Positions 50,451-61,273 are shown, counted from the stretch's first letter. The stretch: DNA of 64,000 bases from Bradyrhizobium sp. WBOS07 (GCF_024585165.1 NZ_CP029008.1:4979501-5043500); one strand, 5' to 3'. The notes: generated by a model from the letters alone, not told the origin. Made by a program: numbers and translations.

Positions 50451-51281
50451 ATGCGCAGCGACGCTTTGGCGACATCTTCTGTGTTCGAGGCCAACCGCGC
50501 CCGCGGTGCCGTGCGCTTCGACGTGCACGCCCGCGAGGGCGTGACGCGGCGCGGCGCCTTGCATGAATCCGGCTCGCTCCGCGTCCGCTTTCCCTCGCCG
50601 GAGGATCAGGGCCTGTCCGGCGTGTTCGTCAACACGGCCGGCGGGGTTGCCGGCGGCGACAGTTTCGATATCGACGTCACGGCAGGCCAAGGCTCGCGCC
50701 TGACCTTGACCACCGCGGCCGCCGAAAAGGTCTATCGCGCACCGGGGCCGACGGCGCAGCTCAACATCGCTTTGCAGGTCGGCGCAGGGGCGCATCTGTC
50801 CTGGCTACCGCAGGAAACCATCCTGTTCGACCGCGCCCGGGTGCAGCGCCGTTTCGACATCGCGCTCGACGAGGCCGCCTCGCTCCTGCTCTGCGAGATC
50901 GTCGTGTTCGGCCGCACTGCCATGGGCGAGCGGATGGAGCAGGGCGAGTTCGTCGATCGCTGGCGGCTGAGGCATGGCGGCAAGCTGGTATTCGCCGAGA
51001 CGGTCCGGCTCGACGGCAACATCGGCGCCAAGCTCGCGCGATCGGCCATTGCCAAAGGCGGCGCCGCGATCGGGACGGCCCTGATCGTTCCCGGCGACGA
51101 GATCCTGGTCGAGCGTATCCGCGAAGCGTCGGAATCCTTCGCCGGCGAGGTCGGAATCTCGGCCTGGAATGGCTTTGCAATGGCGCGGTTCTGTGCCCAA
51201 GATGCGGCGCGTTTGCGCGCCGACATGATGGCTGTGCTGGCGCGCACCGGCGCGGCCCTGCCGCGGCTCTGGCTGAATTGA
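50451..51281 (+). CDS. ureD: Urease accessory protein UreD
   Basis: A 276-residue UreD scaffold that binds apo-urease and, with UreF and UreG, delivers nickel. Family motifs are KVYRAPGPTAQLN, LSWLPQETILFDRARVQRR and GRTAMGERMEQGEF; the N-terminal part holds VFVNTAGGVAGGDSFD, a strongly conserved stretch. Length is normal. It stands first among the ure genes, just after urtE. Confidence 0.95.
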   Translation: MRSDALATSSVFEANRARGAVRFDVHAREGVTRRGALHESGSLRVRFPSPEDQGLSGVFVNTAGGVAGGDSFDIDVTAGQGSRLTLTTAAAEKVYRAPGPTAQLNIALQVGAGAHLSWLPQETILFDRARVQRRFDIALDEAASLLLCEIVVFGRTAMGERMEQGEFVDRWRLRHGGKLVFAETVRLDGNIGAKLARSAIAKGGAAIGTALIVPGDEILVERIREASESFAGEVGISAWNGFAMARFCAQDAARLRADMMAVLARTGAALPRLWLN

Positions 51282-51317
51282 ATGCTGAACTGACGAGTTG
51301 AACGGAAGAGATTCTGC

Positions 51318-51620
51318 ATGAACCTGTCTCCCCGCGAAAAGGACAAGCTTCTGATCTCGATGGCGGCCATCGTGGCGCGCCGCCGGCTGGACCGCGGCGT
51401 CAAGCTCAACCATCCCGAGGCGATCGCCATCATATCCGACTTCATCCTCGAAGGCGCGCGCGACGGCCGCACCGTGGCCGAGCTGATGCAATCCGGCGCG
51501 CAGGTGCTCACCCGCGATCAGGTGATGCCCGGAATCCCCGAGATGATCCACGACATCCAGGTCGAGGCGACGTTTCCTGACGGCACCAAGCTCGTCACCG
51601 TGCACGAGCCGATCCGTTGA
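51318..51620 (+). CDS. ureA: Urease gamma subunit
   Basis: A complete 100-residue gamma subunit: [44 protein letters not shown] and [24 protein letters not shown] split over the C-terminal half are all as in the family. It joins UreB and UreC in the (abc)3 enzyme. It is separated from ureB by 131 bases that contain a palindromic repeat, unusually wide for these two subunits. Confidence 0.97.
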   Translation: MNLSPREKDKLLISMAAIVARRRLDRGVKLNHPEAIAIISDFILEGARDGRTVAELMQSGAQVLTRDQVMPGIPEMIHDIQVEATFPDGTKLVTVHEPIR

Positions 51621-51641
51621 GACACGACGCTATATCAACAC

Positions 51642-51727
51642 CGTCATGCCCGGGCTCGTCCCGGGCATCCACGACCTTCGAACCAGGTGGCTCCACGTGG
51701 ATGGCCGGGACAAGCCCGGCCATGACG
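51642..51727. repeat. Large palindromic repeat between ureA and ureB
   Basis: CGTCATGCCCGGGCTCGTCC (51642) is mirrored by GCCGGGACAAGCCCGGCCAT, and the inner CATCCACG by CGTGGATG, giving two arms of about 36 bases around a short CTTCGAACC-type centre. It ends 25 bases before the ureB start. This is an interspersed repeat that has landed inside an operon; a transcribed copy would make a very stable stem. Confidence 0.85.
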
Positions 51728-51751
51728 CAGCAGAGCAAGACGAGGTAGCAC

Positions 51752-52057
51752 ATGATCCCCGGCGAACTCTTCATCCAGGACGGCGAGATCGAGCTCAATG
51801 CCGGCCGCAAGACCGTGACGCTGACGGTGGCCAATACCGGCGACCGCCCGATCCAGGTCGGCTCGCACTACCATTTCTTCGAGACCAACCCGGCGCTGAA
51901 ATTCGACCGCAAGAAGGCGCGCGGCATGCGCCTCGACATCGCGGCCGGCACCGCCGTCCGCTTCGAGCCCGGCCAGACCCGCGACGTGCAACTCGTCGCC
52001 TTGGCGGGAAAGAAGACCATCTACGGCTTCCGCGGCGATGTGATGGGGAAGCTGTGA
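51752..52057 (+). CDS. ureB: Urease beta subunit
   Basis: A complete 101-residue beta subunit. It opens [19 protein letters not shown], with [39 protein letters not shown] and [11 protein letters not shown] following in family order. It lies 4 bases upstream of an exported-protein gene rather than of ureC, which is 1.24 kb away. Confidence 0.97.
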   Translation: MIPGELFIQDGEIELNAGRKTVTLTVANTGDRPIQVGSHYHFFETNPALKFDRKKARGMRLDIAAGTAVRFEPGQTRDVQLVALAGKKTIYGFRGDVMGKL

Positions 52058-52061
52058 AGCG

Positions 52062-52658
52062 ATGCTTTCGATGTCTGCGGAGCCCCGAGGACGAGTTTCG
52101 CCAACGGCGGTGAGCCGGACGTTCGCTTGGCCGGTCCACCGAGGCCTTGCTGCCATTCTCCTCTGTCTTTCTTTCCCCTCCACCGGCTATGGCGAAGACG
52201 GCTGGCAGTGGCGCGTGAACAAGATAAGCGACGGACGATTGTTGCTTGCTTTCACAGAAACCGAGGCGACTGACGAGTTGGGATCTGTGTGGTTCTACTG
52301 TCAGCCGGCATCCGGTTCTATCGAAGTTTTCAAAGCCGCCAATGATAGCGAGCGCAAGGTCCTTGCCGACTTCATTCGATCGAACACCTATCCAAAGGTG
52401 CAGCTCGAAGGTGAAGCATCGATCGTCGAGCCGTTGTTTTCGGAGGCTGGCGGCTGGGAGTATCGTTTCCGGGTTAAAGCAGACGGTGCATGGTTCAACA
52501 AGTTCAAGCAAACTGGCCGGATCGGATACAAGCTTGGATCAGGGGTGGCGGACTATGGAAAGGATCCGATCGCAAGGTCCGGCCTGAAGAAGGTTGCTGA
52601 GTTTCAGGCACAGTGCCTGAGGTCCGGCACCTCAGAGGAGACAAAAGCTCAACGATGA
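52062..52658 (+). CDS. Hypothetical exported protein inside the urease operon
   Basis: A 198-residue protein with a possible signal peptide after a longish N-terminus (HRGLAAILLCLSFPSTGYG, cut near residue 44). The mature part has GWQWRVNKISDGRLLLAF, VWFYCQPASG, and FQAQCLRSG with two Cys that might pair. I recognise no family. Base use is more AT-rich and less G/C at third positions than in the ure genes around it, which points to a later insertion. It starts 4 bases after ureB; ATG 52071 is an alternative. It is followed by the HD-domain gene. Confidence 0.65.
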   Translation: MLSMSAEPRGRVSPTAVSRTFAWPVHRGLAAILLCLSFPSTGYGEDGWQWRVNKISDGRLLLAFTETEATDELGSVWFYCQPASGSIEVFKAANDSERKVLADFIRSNTYPKVQLEGEASIVEPLFSEAGGWEYRFRVKADGAWFNKFKQTGRIGYKLGSGVADYGKDPIARSGLKKVAEFQAQCLRSGTSEETKAQR

Positions 52659-52722
52659 CCTTTAAAGACCATCGTGCTCGTGCAGCAGCCAAGGCGTTCT
52701 ACTGTAATCGGGAGGACTGAAT

Positions 52723-53262
52723 ATGCTGTCTGCCGTTCGCCTCATCTCCGAAGCTGCCGAGTTCGCCGCGCAGCGCCACAACGGCATGGCGCGCAAGGGG
52801 CGTGGCAACGAGCCCTACATCAATCATCTCGCCGAGGTCGCGAACCTGCTTGCAACCGCAACTGATGGTGCCGACGCGGAGCTCGTGGCAGCCGGCTGGC
52901 TGCACGACACCATCGAGGACACCGACACCACGCGCGAGGAGCTCGCGCAGAGATTTTCCGAGCGCACCGCCTCGCTCGTCGCCGAATGCACCGACGACAT
53001 GAGCTTGCCGAAAGCGAAGCGGCGGCAGAAGCAGATCGAGGACGCGCCGCACAAATCGCCGGGCGCCAGGCTGATCAAGATCGCCGACAAGATCAGCAAT
53101 ACGGGCGCGCGCATTCAAACCGACCCGAGTGCCGCGGAGCGCGCGGATCTCGCCGACTACATCGAATGGGCGACGCAGGTCGTGGCGGGCTGCCGCGGGG
53201 ACAATGCGTGGCTCGACGAAAGATTCGATGATGCCGTCAAAGCAGCGAGGGCGTTGCTGTGA
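52723..53262 (+). CDS. HD-domain phosphohydrolase, Mesh1/SpoT-hydrolase-like
   Basis: A 179-residue single HD domain like the small alarmone hydrolases and the N-terminal domain of SpoT. The pattern is [26 protein letters not shown] with His-35 (split by residues), [10 protein letters not shown] with His-61, Asp-62, Glu-65 and Asp-66, and KIADKISN with Asp-122, matching the metal and catalytic positions for removal of pyrophosphate from (p)ppGpp. No synthetase, TGS or ACT domain follows. GGGAGGA is well placed upstream. It sits between ureB and ureC and ends 34 bases before ureC. Substrate is inferred; it may act on another nucleotide. Confidence 0.85.
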   Translation: MLSAVRLISEAAEFAAQRHNGMARKGRGNEPYINHLAEVANLLATATDGADAELVAAGWLHDTIEDTDTTREELAQRFSERTASLVAECTDDMSLPKAKRRQKQIEDAPHKSPGARLIKIADKISNTGARIQTDPSAAERADLADYIEWATQVVAGCRGDNAWLDERFDDAVKAARALL

Positions 53263-53296
53263 CCACCCAAACATTCAAAAGCAAGCGGGGCTCGTG

Positions 53297-55012
<1,716 letters not shown>

Positions 55013-55030
55013 AATAGCGCCTCGACGCAT

Positions 55031-55061
55031 GTCCCCGGCGGGTGTCCGGGGACCGCTTTTT
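55031..55061 (+). terminator. Intrinsic terminator after ureC
   Basis: An 8-bp stem (GTCCCCGG with CCGGGGAC) and a 7-base loop, then CGCTTTTTG. It would split the transcript before the accessory genes, so ureEFG may depend on read-through or on another promoter in the gap to 55140. Confidence 0.75.
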
Positions 55062-55139
55062 GCGGTTTTGCGTTCGGTCCCGCCTGGTCTAATGTCCGCC
55101 CGGTATTGAACCCCAAAAGAAAAGCCGGGAGGATTTCTC

Positions 55140-55439
55140 GTGATCTATGTCGTCGCCACCCTGACCATCAAGCCCGAGACGCGCGCCGAATTCATTGCAG
55201 CGGCCACCGCCTGCATCAAGGAGACGCGGAAGGAGCCCGGCAATATCGCCTACGATATGCACGAGAGCGTCACCGATCCTGCCAAGATGGTGTTCGTCGA
55301 GCAGTGGGAGAACGCCGAGGCGCTGGTGCCGCATCGTGGCATGGAGCATATGAAGACGTTCGGCCGCGTCGCGGTGAAGTGCTTCACGGCGCCGCCGAAG
55401 ATCGAGGTGATCACGCCCGAGAAGGTCGAGACACGGTAA
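55140..55439 (+). CDS. Antibiotic biosynthesis monooxygenase (ABM) domain protein
   Basis: A 99-residue ABM/YgiN-type ferredoxin-like barrel. It shows YVVATLTIKPETRAEF, the central His/Asp region NIAYDMHESVTDPAKMVFVEQWENAEAL split here, and HRGMEHMKTF. These small proteins are quinol or aromatic oxygenases or of unknown role. GTG 55140 has GGGAGGA 6 bases upstream, a strong site. It lies between ureC and ureE, 11 bases before ureE. No link to urease is known to me. Confidence 0.87.
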   Translation: MIYVVATLTIKPETRAEFIAAATACIKETRKEPGNIAYDMHESVTDPAKMVFVEQWENAEALVPHRGMEHMKTFGRVAVKCFTAPPKIEVITPEKVETR

Positions 55440-55450
55440 AGAGGTAGAGC

Positions 55451-56080
55451 ATGATCCGGGCGACGCAGGTTTGGGGACAGCACCGCTTCACGGAAGCGCC
55501 GGCGGATACGGTCGTGCTCGATTTCGATGATCGGCACCGCCGTCGCATGGCGATGACGGGCACGCGGGGGCTCGAATTCCTGCTCGACCTCGAGCACGCC
55601 ACAGCGCTCCGCGGCGGCGATGCGCTGGTGCTCGAGGACGGCCGCCTGGTCGAGGTGGTCGCAGCGCCCGAGCCGCTGCTGGAAATCCGCGGCCGCGATC
55701 CGCATCACCTCATTCGTGTCGGCTGGCATCTCGGCAACCGCCATCTGCCGACCCAGATCATGGCGAAAGCTTTGCGCATTCGCCGCGATCACGTCATCGA
55801 GGCCATGGTGAAGGGCCTCGGCGCGCGTGTGATCGAGATCGAAGCGCCGTTCGATCCCGAAGGCGGTGCCTACGCCGATGCCGGTCACGCGCATGGTCAC
55901 GACGACCACGCGCATCACGATCACGGCCATCATCATGATCATGGCCACGATCACCATGATCACCACGGCCACCATGGTCATGCCTCACATGACCACGGTC
56001 ACGACCACCACCATCACCACGACGAGCATTGCGACCATCCTGAACACCACGGCCACAAGCATGCTCATGACCACAAATGA
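55451..56080 (+). CDS. ureE: Urease accessory protein UreE with a His-rich tail
   Basis: A 209-residue nickel metallochaperone. The UreE core ([48 protein letters not shown] and GHH-type loops) fills residues 1-145. From about residue 146 the tail has 35 His in 64 residues, interleaved with Asp and Gly, a nickel-storage segment as seen in some UreE proteins. The last 14 bases overlap the ureF start. The His codons are a mix of CAC and CAT. Confidence 0.95.
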   Translation: MIRATQVWGQHRFTEAPADTVVLDFDDRHRRRMAMTGTRGLEFLLDLEHATALRGGDALVLEDGRLVEVVAAPEPLLEIRGRDPHHLIRVGWHLGNRHLPTQIMAKALRIRRDHVIEAMVKGLGARVIEIEAPFDPEGGAYADAGHAHGHDDHAHHDHGHHHDHGHDHHDHHGHHGHASHDHGHDHHHHHDEHCDHPEHHGHKHAHDHK

Positions 56081-56789
56081 GCCGATCAGCGCCGGGGGCC
56101 TCGACGAGGCCGAGGCGGCGGCGCTGTATCGGCTGATGACCTGGCTGTCGCCGGCATTCCCGGTCGGCGGCTTTTCCTATTCCAGCGGCATCGAATGGGC
56201 GGTCGAGGCGGGCGACATCGTCGATACCGCAACGCTGGCCGACTGGCTCGACGCGATGCTTGGTGACGGCTCCGGCTTTTGCGATGCGACGTTCCTGGTC
56301 CATGCCTATCGCGCCGCGGAGGCGGATGAGAAGGCCGCTTTGAACGACATCGCCGAGCTGGCCGCGGCCTTCGTCCCCTCGCGTGAGCGACAGCTGGAGA
56401 CGAGCTCGCAAGGCCGTGCCTTCATCGACATCGCCCGCGCCGCGTGGGATGCCGACGGGCTGGATGCCATGGTTGCGGCATGCCGCACGCCGATGGTCTA
56501 TCCTGTCGCCGTCGGCGTCGTCGCGGCTCAGCACGGCGTTCCGCTGGCGCCGACGCTGCACGCGTTCCTGCATGCGCTGGTCTCGAACTGGATTTCCGCG
56601 GCCAGCCGTCTCGTCCCGCTCGGCCAGACCGACAGCCAGCGCGTGCTGGTGCGACTGGAAGCCGCCGTGGCCGCGACTGCGAATCGGGCGCTGAACGCGA
56701 CCTTGGACGACCTCGGCAGCGCGACCTTCCGCGCCGACCTCGCCAGCTTGCGGCACGAGACACAATATACGCGGCTGTTCCGGTCGTGA
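56067..56789 (+). CDS. ureF: Urease accessory protein UreF
   Basis: A 240-residue helical protein that with UreD and UreG gates nickel insertion. [25 protein letters not shown] is the family opening, split over residues 19-45; [37 protein letters not shown] and [13 protein letters not shown] follow. ATG 56067 is preferred over 56061; neither has a ribosome-binding site, and overlap with ureE suggests coupled translation. It ends 40 bases before ureG. Confidence 0.94.
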   Translation: MTTNEPISAGGLDEAEAAALYRLMTWLSPAFPVGGFSYSSGIEWAVEAGDIVDTATLADWLDAMLGDGSGFCDATFLVHAYRAAEADEKAALNDIAELAAAFVPSRERQLETSSQGRAFIDIARAAWDADGLDAMVAACRTPMVYPVAVGVVAAQHGVPLAPTLHAFLHALVSNWISAASRLVPLGQTDSQRVLVRLEAAVAATANRALNATLDDLGSATFRADLASLRHETQYTRLFRS

Positions 56790-56829
56790 GCGCGCCGCGC
56801 CTTTAACCCTTCGAGAGAGAGCGAGTTGC

Positions 56830-57453
56830 ATGTCGAAATCTCACGGCCCGTTGCGAGTCGGCGTCGGCGGTCCAGTCGGATCGGGCAAGACCCAGCTGAT
56901 GGACCTGCTCTGCAAGGCCATGCGCGAGCGCTATGACATCGCCGCGATCACCAACGACATTTACACCAAATGGGATGCGGAATTCCTGGTGCGCTCGGGC
57001 TCGCTGACGCCGGACCGCATCGCCGGCGTCGAGACCGGCGGCTGTCCGCACACCGCGATCCGCGAGGATGCCTCGATGAATCTGGCTGCTGTCGCTGACA
57101 TGCGCGCCAAATTTCCCGGGCTCGATCTCGTGCTGATCGAGTCCGGCGGCGACAATCTCGCTGCCACCTTTTCCCCGGAGCTCGCCGACCTCACCATTTA
57201 CGTGATCGACGTCGCCGCCGGGGACAAGATCCCCTCCAAGGGCGGCCCCGGCATCACCCGGTCCGATCTTCTGGTCATCAACAAGATCGACCTCGCCCCC
57301 CATGTCGGCGCCTCCCTGGAGAAGATGGACACGGACGCCAGGCGCATGCGCGGCGAGCGTCCTTTCGTCATGACCAACCTGAAGAAGAGCCAGGGGCTCG
57401 AGCGCATCGTCGGCTTCATCGAGGCCAAGGGCGGCTTGAAACGGGCAGGCTGA
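56830..57453 (+). CDS. ureG: Urease accessory GTPase UreG
   Basis: A 207-residue SIMIBI GTPase that carries nickel to urease. P-loop [12 protein letters not shown] is at residues 12-23; the metal-binding CPH motif appears as [32 protein letters not shown] is Walker B region, split here, and [13 protein letters not shown] is the G4 motif NKID. It ends the urt-ure gene run. GAGAGAGCG lies upstream of ATG 56830. Confidence 0.97.
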   Translation: MSKSHGPLRVGVGGPVGSGKTQLMDLLCKAMRERYDIAAITNDIYTKWDAEFLVRSGSLTPDRIAGVETGGCPHTAIREDASMNLAAVADMRAKFPGLDLVLIESGGDNLAATFSPELADLTIYVIDVAAGDKIPSKGGPGITRSDLLVINKIDLAPHVGASLEKMDTDARRMRGERPFVMTNLKKSQGLERIVGFIEAKGGLKRAG

Positions 57454-57741
57454 CGGCGCGACCACTTGGCGTACGCTTATTTCGCCGTTAACCTCGCCGT
57501 CGAGCCGCAACGACGGAACAAATTTCGGACACGGCGATTGATTACCTCCGGCGCCCCGGGCAGTCCGTCATGGCCGGACCGGACGGATTAAGCTTTTCAG
57601 GCGACCTACGTTGCGTACCGATGTCTCCTCCTTCATTATCTCCGCCACTGGAGTCCATCCTGTTTCGGCACATGGCCGTTCGATCGGCGTTCATATGCTC
57701 CCTGTTTGTTGCCGACCTCCTGCATTGGCCTGAGTAGTCGC

Positions 57742-59400
57742 GTGGTCCGGCTGGGTTTCATCATCGGTTTCATCGCGCTGCTTGGAGCCCTGCTCTCCGG
57801 GCTTGCAGCCTATCGCGTCCACGACCAGGAATTGGCGCTGGACCGGATCGCGCTCGCGCGCGCGATCGACGTTCATGCCAGCCTGGTCCAGGACCGGCTC
57901 ACCGAGCGCGAGCTGCTCGCGCGCGTTGCCTCGGGCCTGTTCCGCAGGCCGTCCGTGATCAATCCGAACATGCTGGAGCCGCTGCGCTCGGCCATCTACG
58001 CCTTCAAGACGGATTTCGTCGTGGCCGGCTGGATCGCGCGGCTGAAGCCGGACGAGCTGACCGCGGCGCAGGATGCCATTGCGGGCGCCGGCTTCCCGAA
58101 TCCGAAAATCCGCAGCTTTGACGACAAGCCGATCAATCCGGCCGAGATCACCTCGCCGATCGACGTGCTGCTGGATCTCGAGCCGCGCAGTGACGAGACC
58201 AAGGCCCTGCCGGGCCGCAGTTACGACCAGGACCCGGTTCGCAGCGCCATGCTGACGCGCGCCAGGACCGAGAAGAAGTCTGTGGCTTCGGACCCGGTTC
58301 CGCTGTTGCACGCGAACGGGCCCGTGGGCGTCATTGTGGCTGCGCCCGTCATTCCCGAAGGGGCGACCGAGCCGGCCGGTTTCATCACGTTCTCCTACGA
58401 GCTGGCCACGCTGATGTTGACCAACGACGACATGTCGTTGTTCTCGGTCGCACTCAGGGATCCGCGCAAGGAAGGCGGCGAGCTGATCTCCAACGACCAA
58501 GGCGTGGTCTCGACGCGCAGCGTGGCGGACGGACCGGCACCGTCGGCGATGCGCACGGTGAGCTTCGGTGGCCGCGATTGGCAGCTCGGCTATTACGCCA
58601 AGACCAACTCGGTGCGCCGTGCCGAGCAGACCGCGATCATCGTGGCGGCCATCGGCTTTGCGATCACTGCGATGGTGTGCGGTCTGTTCGGCTATGTTGC
58701 CTACAACAATCTGCGGCTCAGTCGGGAAATTCAGGTCAGGATCGGCTTCGAGCGCCGGTTGACCGCGGTGATCGACGAGCTCAACCACCGGGTCAAGAAC
58801 ATCCTGGCGGTGATCCAGTCGATCGTGACGCGCACCTTGCGCCATGGCGCGGACATCGACGTCGCCCGCGAGCTCCTGATCGGGCGCATCCACGCCATGT
58901 CCAACGTGGTCTCGCTGCTCAGCGAGAGCCAGTGGCAGGGCGTGAAGCTCAAGGGCCTGTTCGAGGCGCGTGCGATCCCGCATGCCGACCGCATCGCCGT
59001 CACCGGTCCCGATATCGCGGTCAGCGCGCGCGCGGCGCAGAGCCTGTCGCTGCTGTTCTTCGAGCTCGCCTCGCATTCCGACGAAGGTCTGTCGCTGGTT
59101 GGAAAGCATCCGCACATCACTGCGAATTGGACGGTGACGGGCGAGGGCAGCGAGGAGATCTTCAATTTTCGCTGGGAGGAGTTCAACACCAGCGAAGCGA
59201 CCCGCCGCCCCGATTCCGATTTCGGCCTGATCCTGCTCGACCGTGTCGCCCCCGAGGCGCTCGGCGGCACCGCCAAGCGCTATTTCACCGACGTCTCCTA
59301 CGTCTATGAGCTGACCGCTCCGATGGAGACGGTGGTCGACATGACCGAACGCGACCGCACGGACAAGATCTCGGCTCCGGTGCGGCCTGCGCGCGGCTAA
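57742..59400 (+). CDS. Membrane sensor histidine kinase, HWE/HisKA_2 type with atypical N-box
   Basis: About 552 residues. An N-terminal helix (LGFIIGFIALLGALLSGLAAY) and a second (AIIVAAIGFAITAMVCGLFGYVAY, split) flank a CHASE-type periplasmic sensor domain. The cytoplasmic part has the H-box ELNHRVKNILAVIQSI with His-349 and the RWEEF of HWE kinases. The N-box, usually ELATNA, reads ELASHS (His-445), so the Asn that binds Mg-ATP is missing; a G-box-like FGLILLDRVAPEALGG remains. The start is uncertain; GTG 57742 begins next to the first helix, TTG 57706 is an alternative. No response regulator is adjacent. It converges on the TetR gene with a 4-base overlap. Confidence 0.85.
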   Translation: MVRLGFIIGFIALLGALLSGLAAYRVHDQELALDRIALARAIDVHASLVQDRLTERELLARVASGLFRRPSVINPNMLEPLRSAIYAFKTDFVVAGWIARLKPDELTAAQDAIAGAGFPNPKIRSFDDKPINPAEITSPIDVLLDLEPRSDETKALPGRSYDQDPVRSAMLTRARTEKKSVASDPVPLLHANGPVGVIVAAPVIPEGATEPAGFITFSYELATLMLTNDDMSLFSVALRDPRKEGGELISNDQGVVSTRSVADGPAPSAMRTVSFGGRDWQLGYYAKTNSVRRAEQTAIIVAAIGFAITAMVCGLFGYVAYNNLRLSREIQVRIGFERRLTAVIDELNHRVKNILAVIQSIVTRTLRHGADIDVARELLIGRIHAMSNVVSLLSESQWQGVKLKGLFEARAIPHADRIAVTGPDIAVSARAAQSLSLLFFELASHSDEGLSLVGKHPHITANWTVTGEGSEEIFNFRWEEFNTSEATRRPDSDFGLILLDRVAPEALGGTAKRYFTDVSYVYELTAPMETVVDMTERDRTDKISAPVRPARG

Positions 59401-60011
59401 GCTTTCGGCCGCAAGATCAGATCGACCAGATTGCGCGCGTAGCCGGGCGTGATCGGCGCGATGCCGAAGACGTAGCGGTAGAACAGGCTGCCGTAGATCG
59501 CGTCGTAGAGGTCCTCAGCCGGGCCTTCGGCCAGGATGCTGCCGTCGTGCTGGCCCAAAGCGATCATCTCCACCAGCGCGTCGCGACGGAATTGCAGATA
59601 GCGGGCGTAGAACAGTTCGGCGGAGCCGGTCTTGGAAATGCATTCGGAGATGACGGCGAGCTGCACCTTGCCGAACTCGCCCTGGAGCGCCTCGGCATAG
59701 GCCGCGGCGTGACGGCGCGCGCGGGCGGCGGGGCTGCCGGAGCTCGCCGGGGGCAGCGGCAGCATCTGCGCCGCATGTCGAAGAAAGGCGTCGATCACGA
59801 GCGCCTCGCGGGACGGCCACCATTTGTAGATCGTCATCTTGGAGACGCCGGAATGGCGGGCGACGGCGTCGATGGTGGTGGCCGCAAGGCCGGTGGACGC
59901 CATCAACGCATAGGCGCTTTCGAGAATGGCGTTGCTGGTCTCGATCGATCGCGGCCGGCCGCGCCGGGGGGCGCTGTCGGCCCCGTCACCCCCGCCATTC
60001 GCCGTCACCAC
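59397..60011 (-). CDS. TetR-family transcriptional regulator
   Basis: A 204-residue repressor. The N-terminal HTH is ILESAYALMASTGLAATTIDAVARHSGVSKMTIYKWWPSREAL (spans residues 29-71; quoted in parts it is AATTIDAVARHSGVSK and MTIYKWW). The C-terminal ligand domain is of the TetR_C type seen with acrR-like genes. GTG 60011 follows AGGAGA by about 6 bases. Target genes are unknown; the downstream OpgC-like gene lies upstream on the same strand, 89 bases away. Confidence 0.9.
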   Translation of the reverse strand: MVTANGGGDGADSAPRRGRPRSIETSNAILESAYALMASTGLAATTIDAVARHSGVSKMTIYKWWPSREALVIDAFLRHAAQMLPLPPASSGSPAARARRHAAAYAEALQGEFGKVQLAVISECISKTGSAELFYARYLQFRRDALVEMIALGQHDGSILAEGPAEDLYDAIYGSLFYRYVFGIAPITPGYARNLVDLILRPKA

Positions 60012-60100
60012 ACTTGGTCTCCTCGCGCACCCCGCTCTTGCTCCGGGATAGCGCAGCCGCGGCGGCCGGCCTAGGGAAATCGCGCTAAAGCGCGATGCGA

Positions 60101-61273
60101 TCAGGCTGCGCGCTTTTGCGGATCATAGTCTAAGCCCCCCTGCCGCAACGCCTCGGGCAGATCCTGCCACTTCGACCAGGCGACGTAATAGGCCACCGCG
60201 GTCATTGCGGCGAATCCGGCGAGGCTCACCACGATCTGCATCGCCACCAGATTGGCGCTGGTGATCAGGATGAGATGCCCGGCAAAGGACAGGAATACTC
60301 CGACGCAGAACACCGCAAGCCATTCCTCGCCAGATCTGATGACCGCCTGGAGCGGCTTCAAACTCAGGCCGGGGTGATCGGCCGGAATGAGATGGGTCGC
60401 GAGGAAGGCGAGTGCGAGGAAGTGAACCACGCGATAGGGCGCGAGATTTTCCTTGTCGGTCGGCGCGATGCCGGCGAGGAGAAGGTCCGGCAAGTAATGG
60501 GACAATTGCGGCGAATGGCGCAGCAAGGTGACGGCCATCGCGAATATCAGATAGGTCGCGGCGAGTATCCGTAGCCAGGGCATGTCGCGTAGCGCCCGCC
60601 TCGATGCACCAGTCACGGCGAACCAGCCTCCGAGCACCATCAGCATCTGCCAGCACAGCGGGTTGAAGGTCCATTCCTGATCCGGAGAGACCCGGAAATT
60701 CCAGTCGAACCAGCGCGCGGCAAGATACAGCGCGACCGATGCCGCCAGCGTCACGTTCGGCCTCCGCAACAGCCCCCACAGGGCCAAGGGAAAGAAGGCC
60801 ATCAGCGGGATCATCAATTGCAGGAGATCGAGGTTCAGCGGCTCCTCCTGGAGCACGAGGCCGCGGACCAGGATGCGCAGCGGGTGCTCGAGGATTCCCG
60901 AGATGTTGTATTGGTGGATGATTTCCGGCGCCATCGACTGCGAGGCAACGTAGGCGATGGTGGCGATGTAGATCACGAACAGCACGACATAGGCCGCATA
61001 AAGCCGCCAGACGCGACGGAAGATGCGTGTTGCAGCGACGAGATAGCCGCGCTCCAGCGCGATCCGGCCGTAGATGACCGCGACGCCATAACCGACCACG
61101 AAGACGAACAGGTCGGCGGCGCCGCTGAAACCGAAGTTGCGCAGCGTCAGCAGGTTGACGATGTTGTTCGGGATGTGGTCGACGAAAACCGACCAATTGG
61201 CGATGCCGAGCGTCAAATACAACCTGGCGTCATGACGGAATGCGGCAAGATTTGCCTGGACGGACGGTTTCAT
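60101..61273 (-). CDS. opgC: OpgC-like membrane acyltransferase
   Basis: A 390-residue polytopic membrane protein of the OpgC family (acyltransferase-3-related) that adds succinyl groups to osmoregulated periplasmic glucans. Family strings: LTLGIANWSVFVDHIPNN with the conserved His near the N-terminus, NLLTLRNFGFSGAADLFVFVVGYG, SPDQEWTFNPLCWQMLMVLG and LAPYRVVHFLALAFL, each in membrane context. About ten helices. Substrate specificity in this organism is inferred. It is monocistronic, with an AT-rich gap before it. Confidence 0.87.
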   Translation of the reverse strand: MKPSVQANLAAFRHDARLYLTLGIANWSVFVDHIPNNIVNLLTLRNFGFSGAADLFVFVVGYGVAVIYGRIALERGYLVAATRIFRRVWRLYAAYVVLFVIYIATIAYVASQSMAPEIIHQYNISGILEHPLRILVRGLVLQEEPLNLDLLQLMIPLMAFFPLALWGLLRRPNVTLAASVALYLAARWFDWNFRVSPDQEWTFNPLCWQMLMVLGGWFAVTGASRRALRDMPWLRILAATYLIFAMAVTLLRHSPQLSHYLPDLLLAGIAPTDKENLAPYRVVHFLALAFLATHLIPADHPGLSLKPLQAVIRSGEEWLAVFCVGVFLSFAGHLILITSANLVAMQIVVSLAGFAAMTAVAYYVAWSKWQDLPEALRQGGLDYDPQKRAA

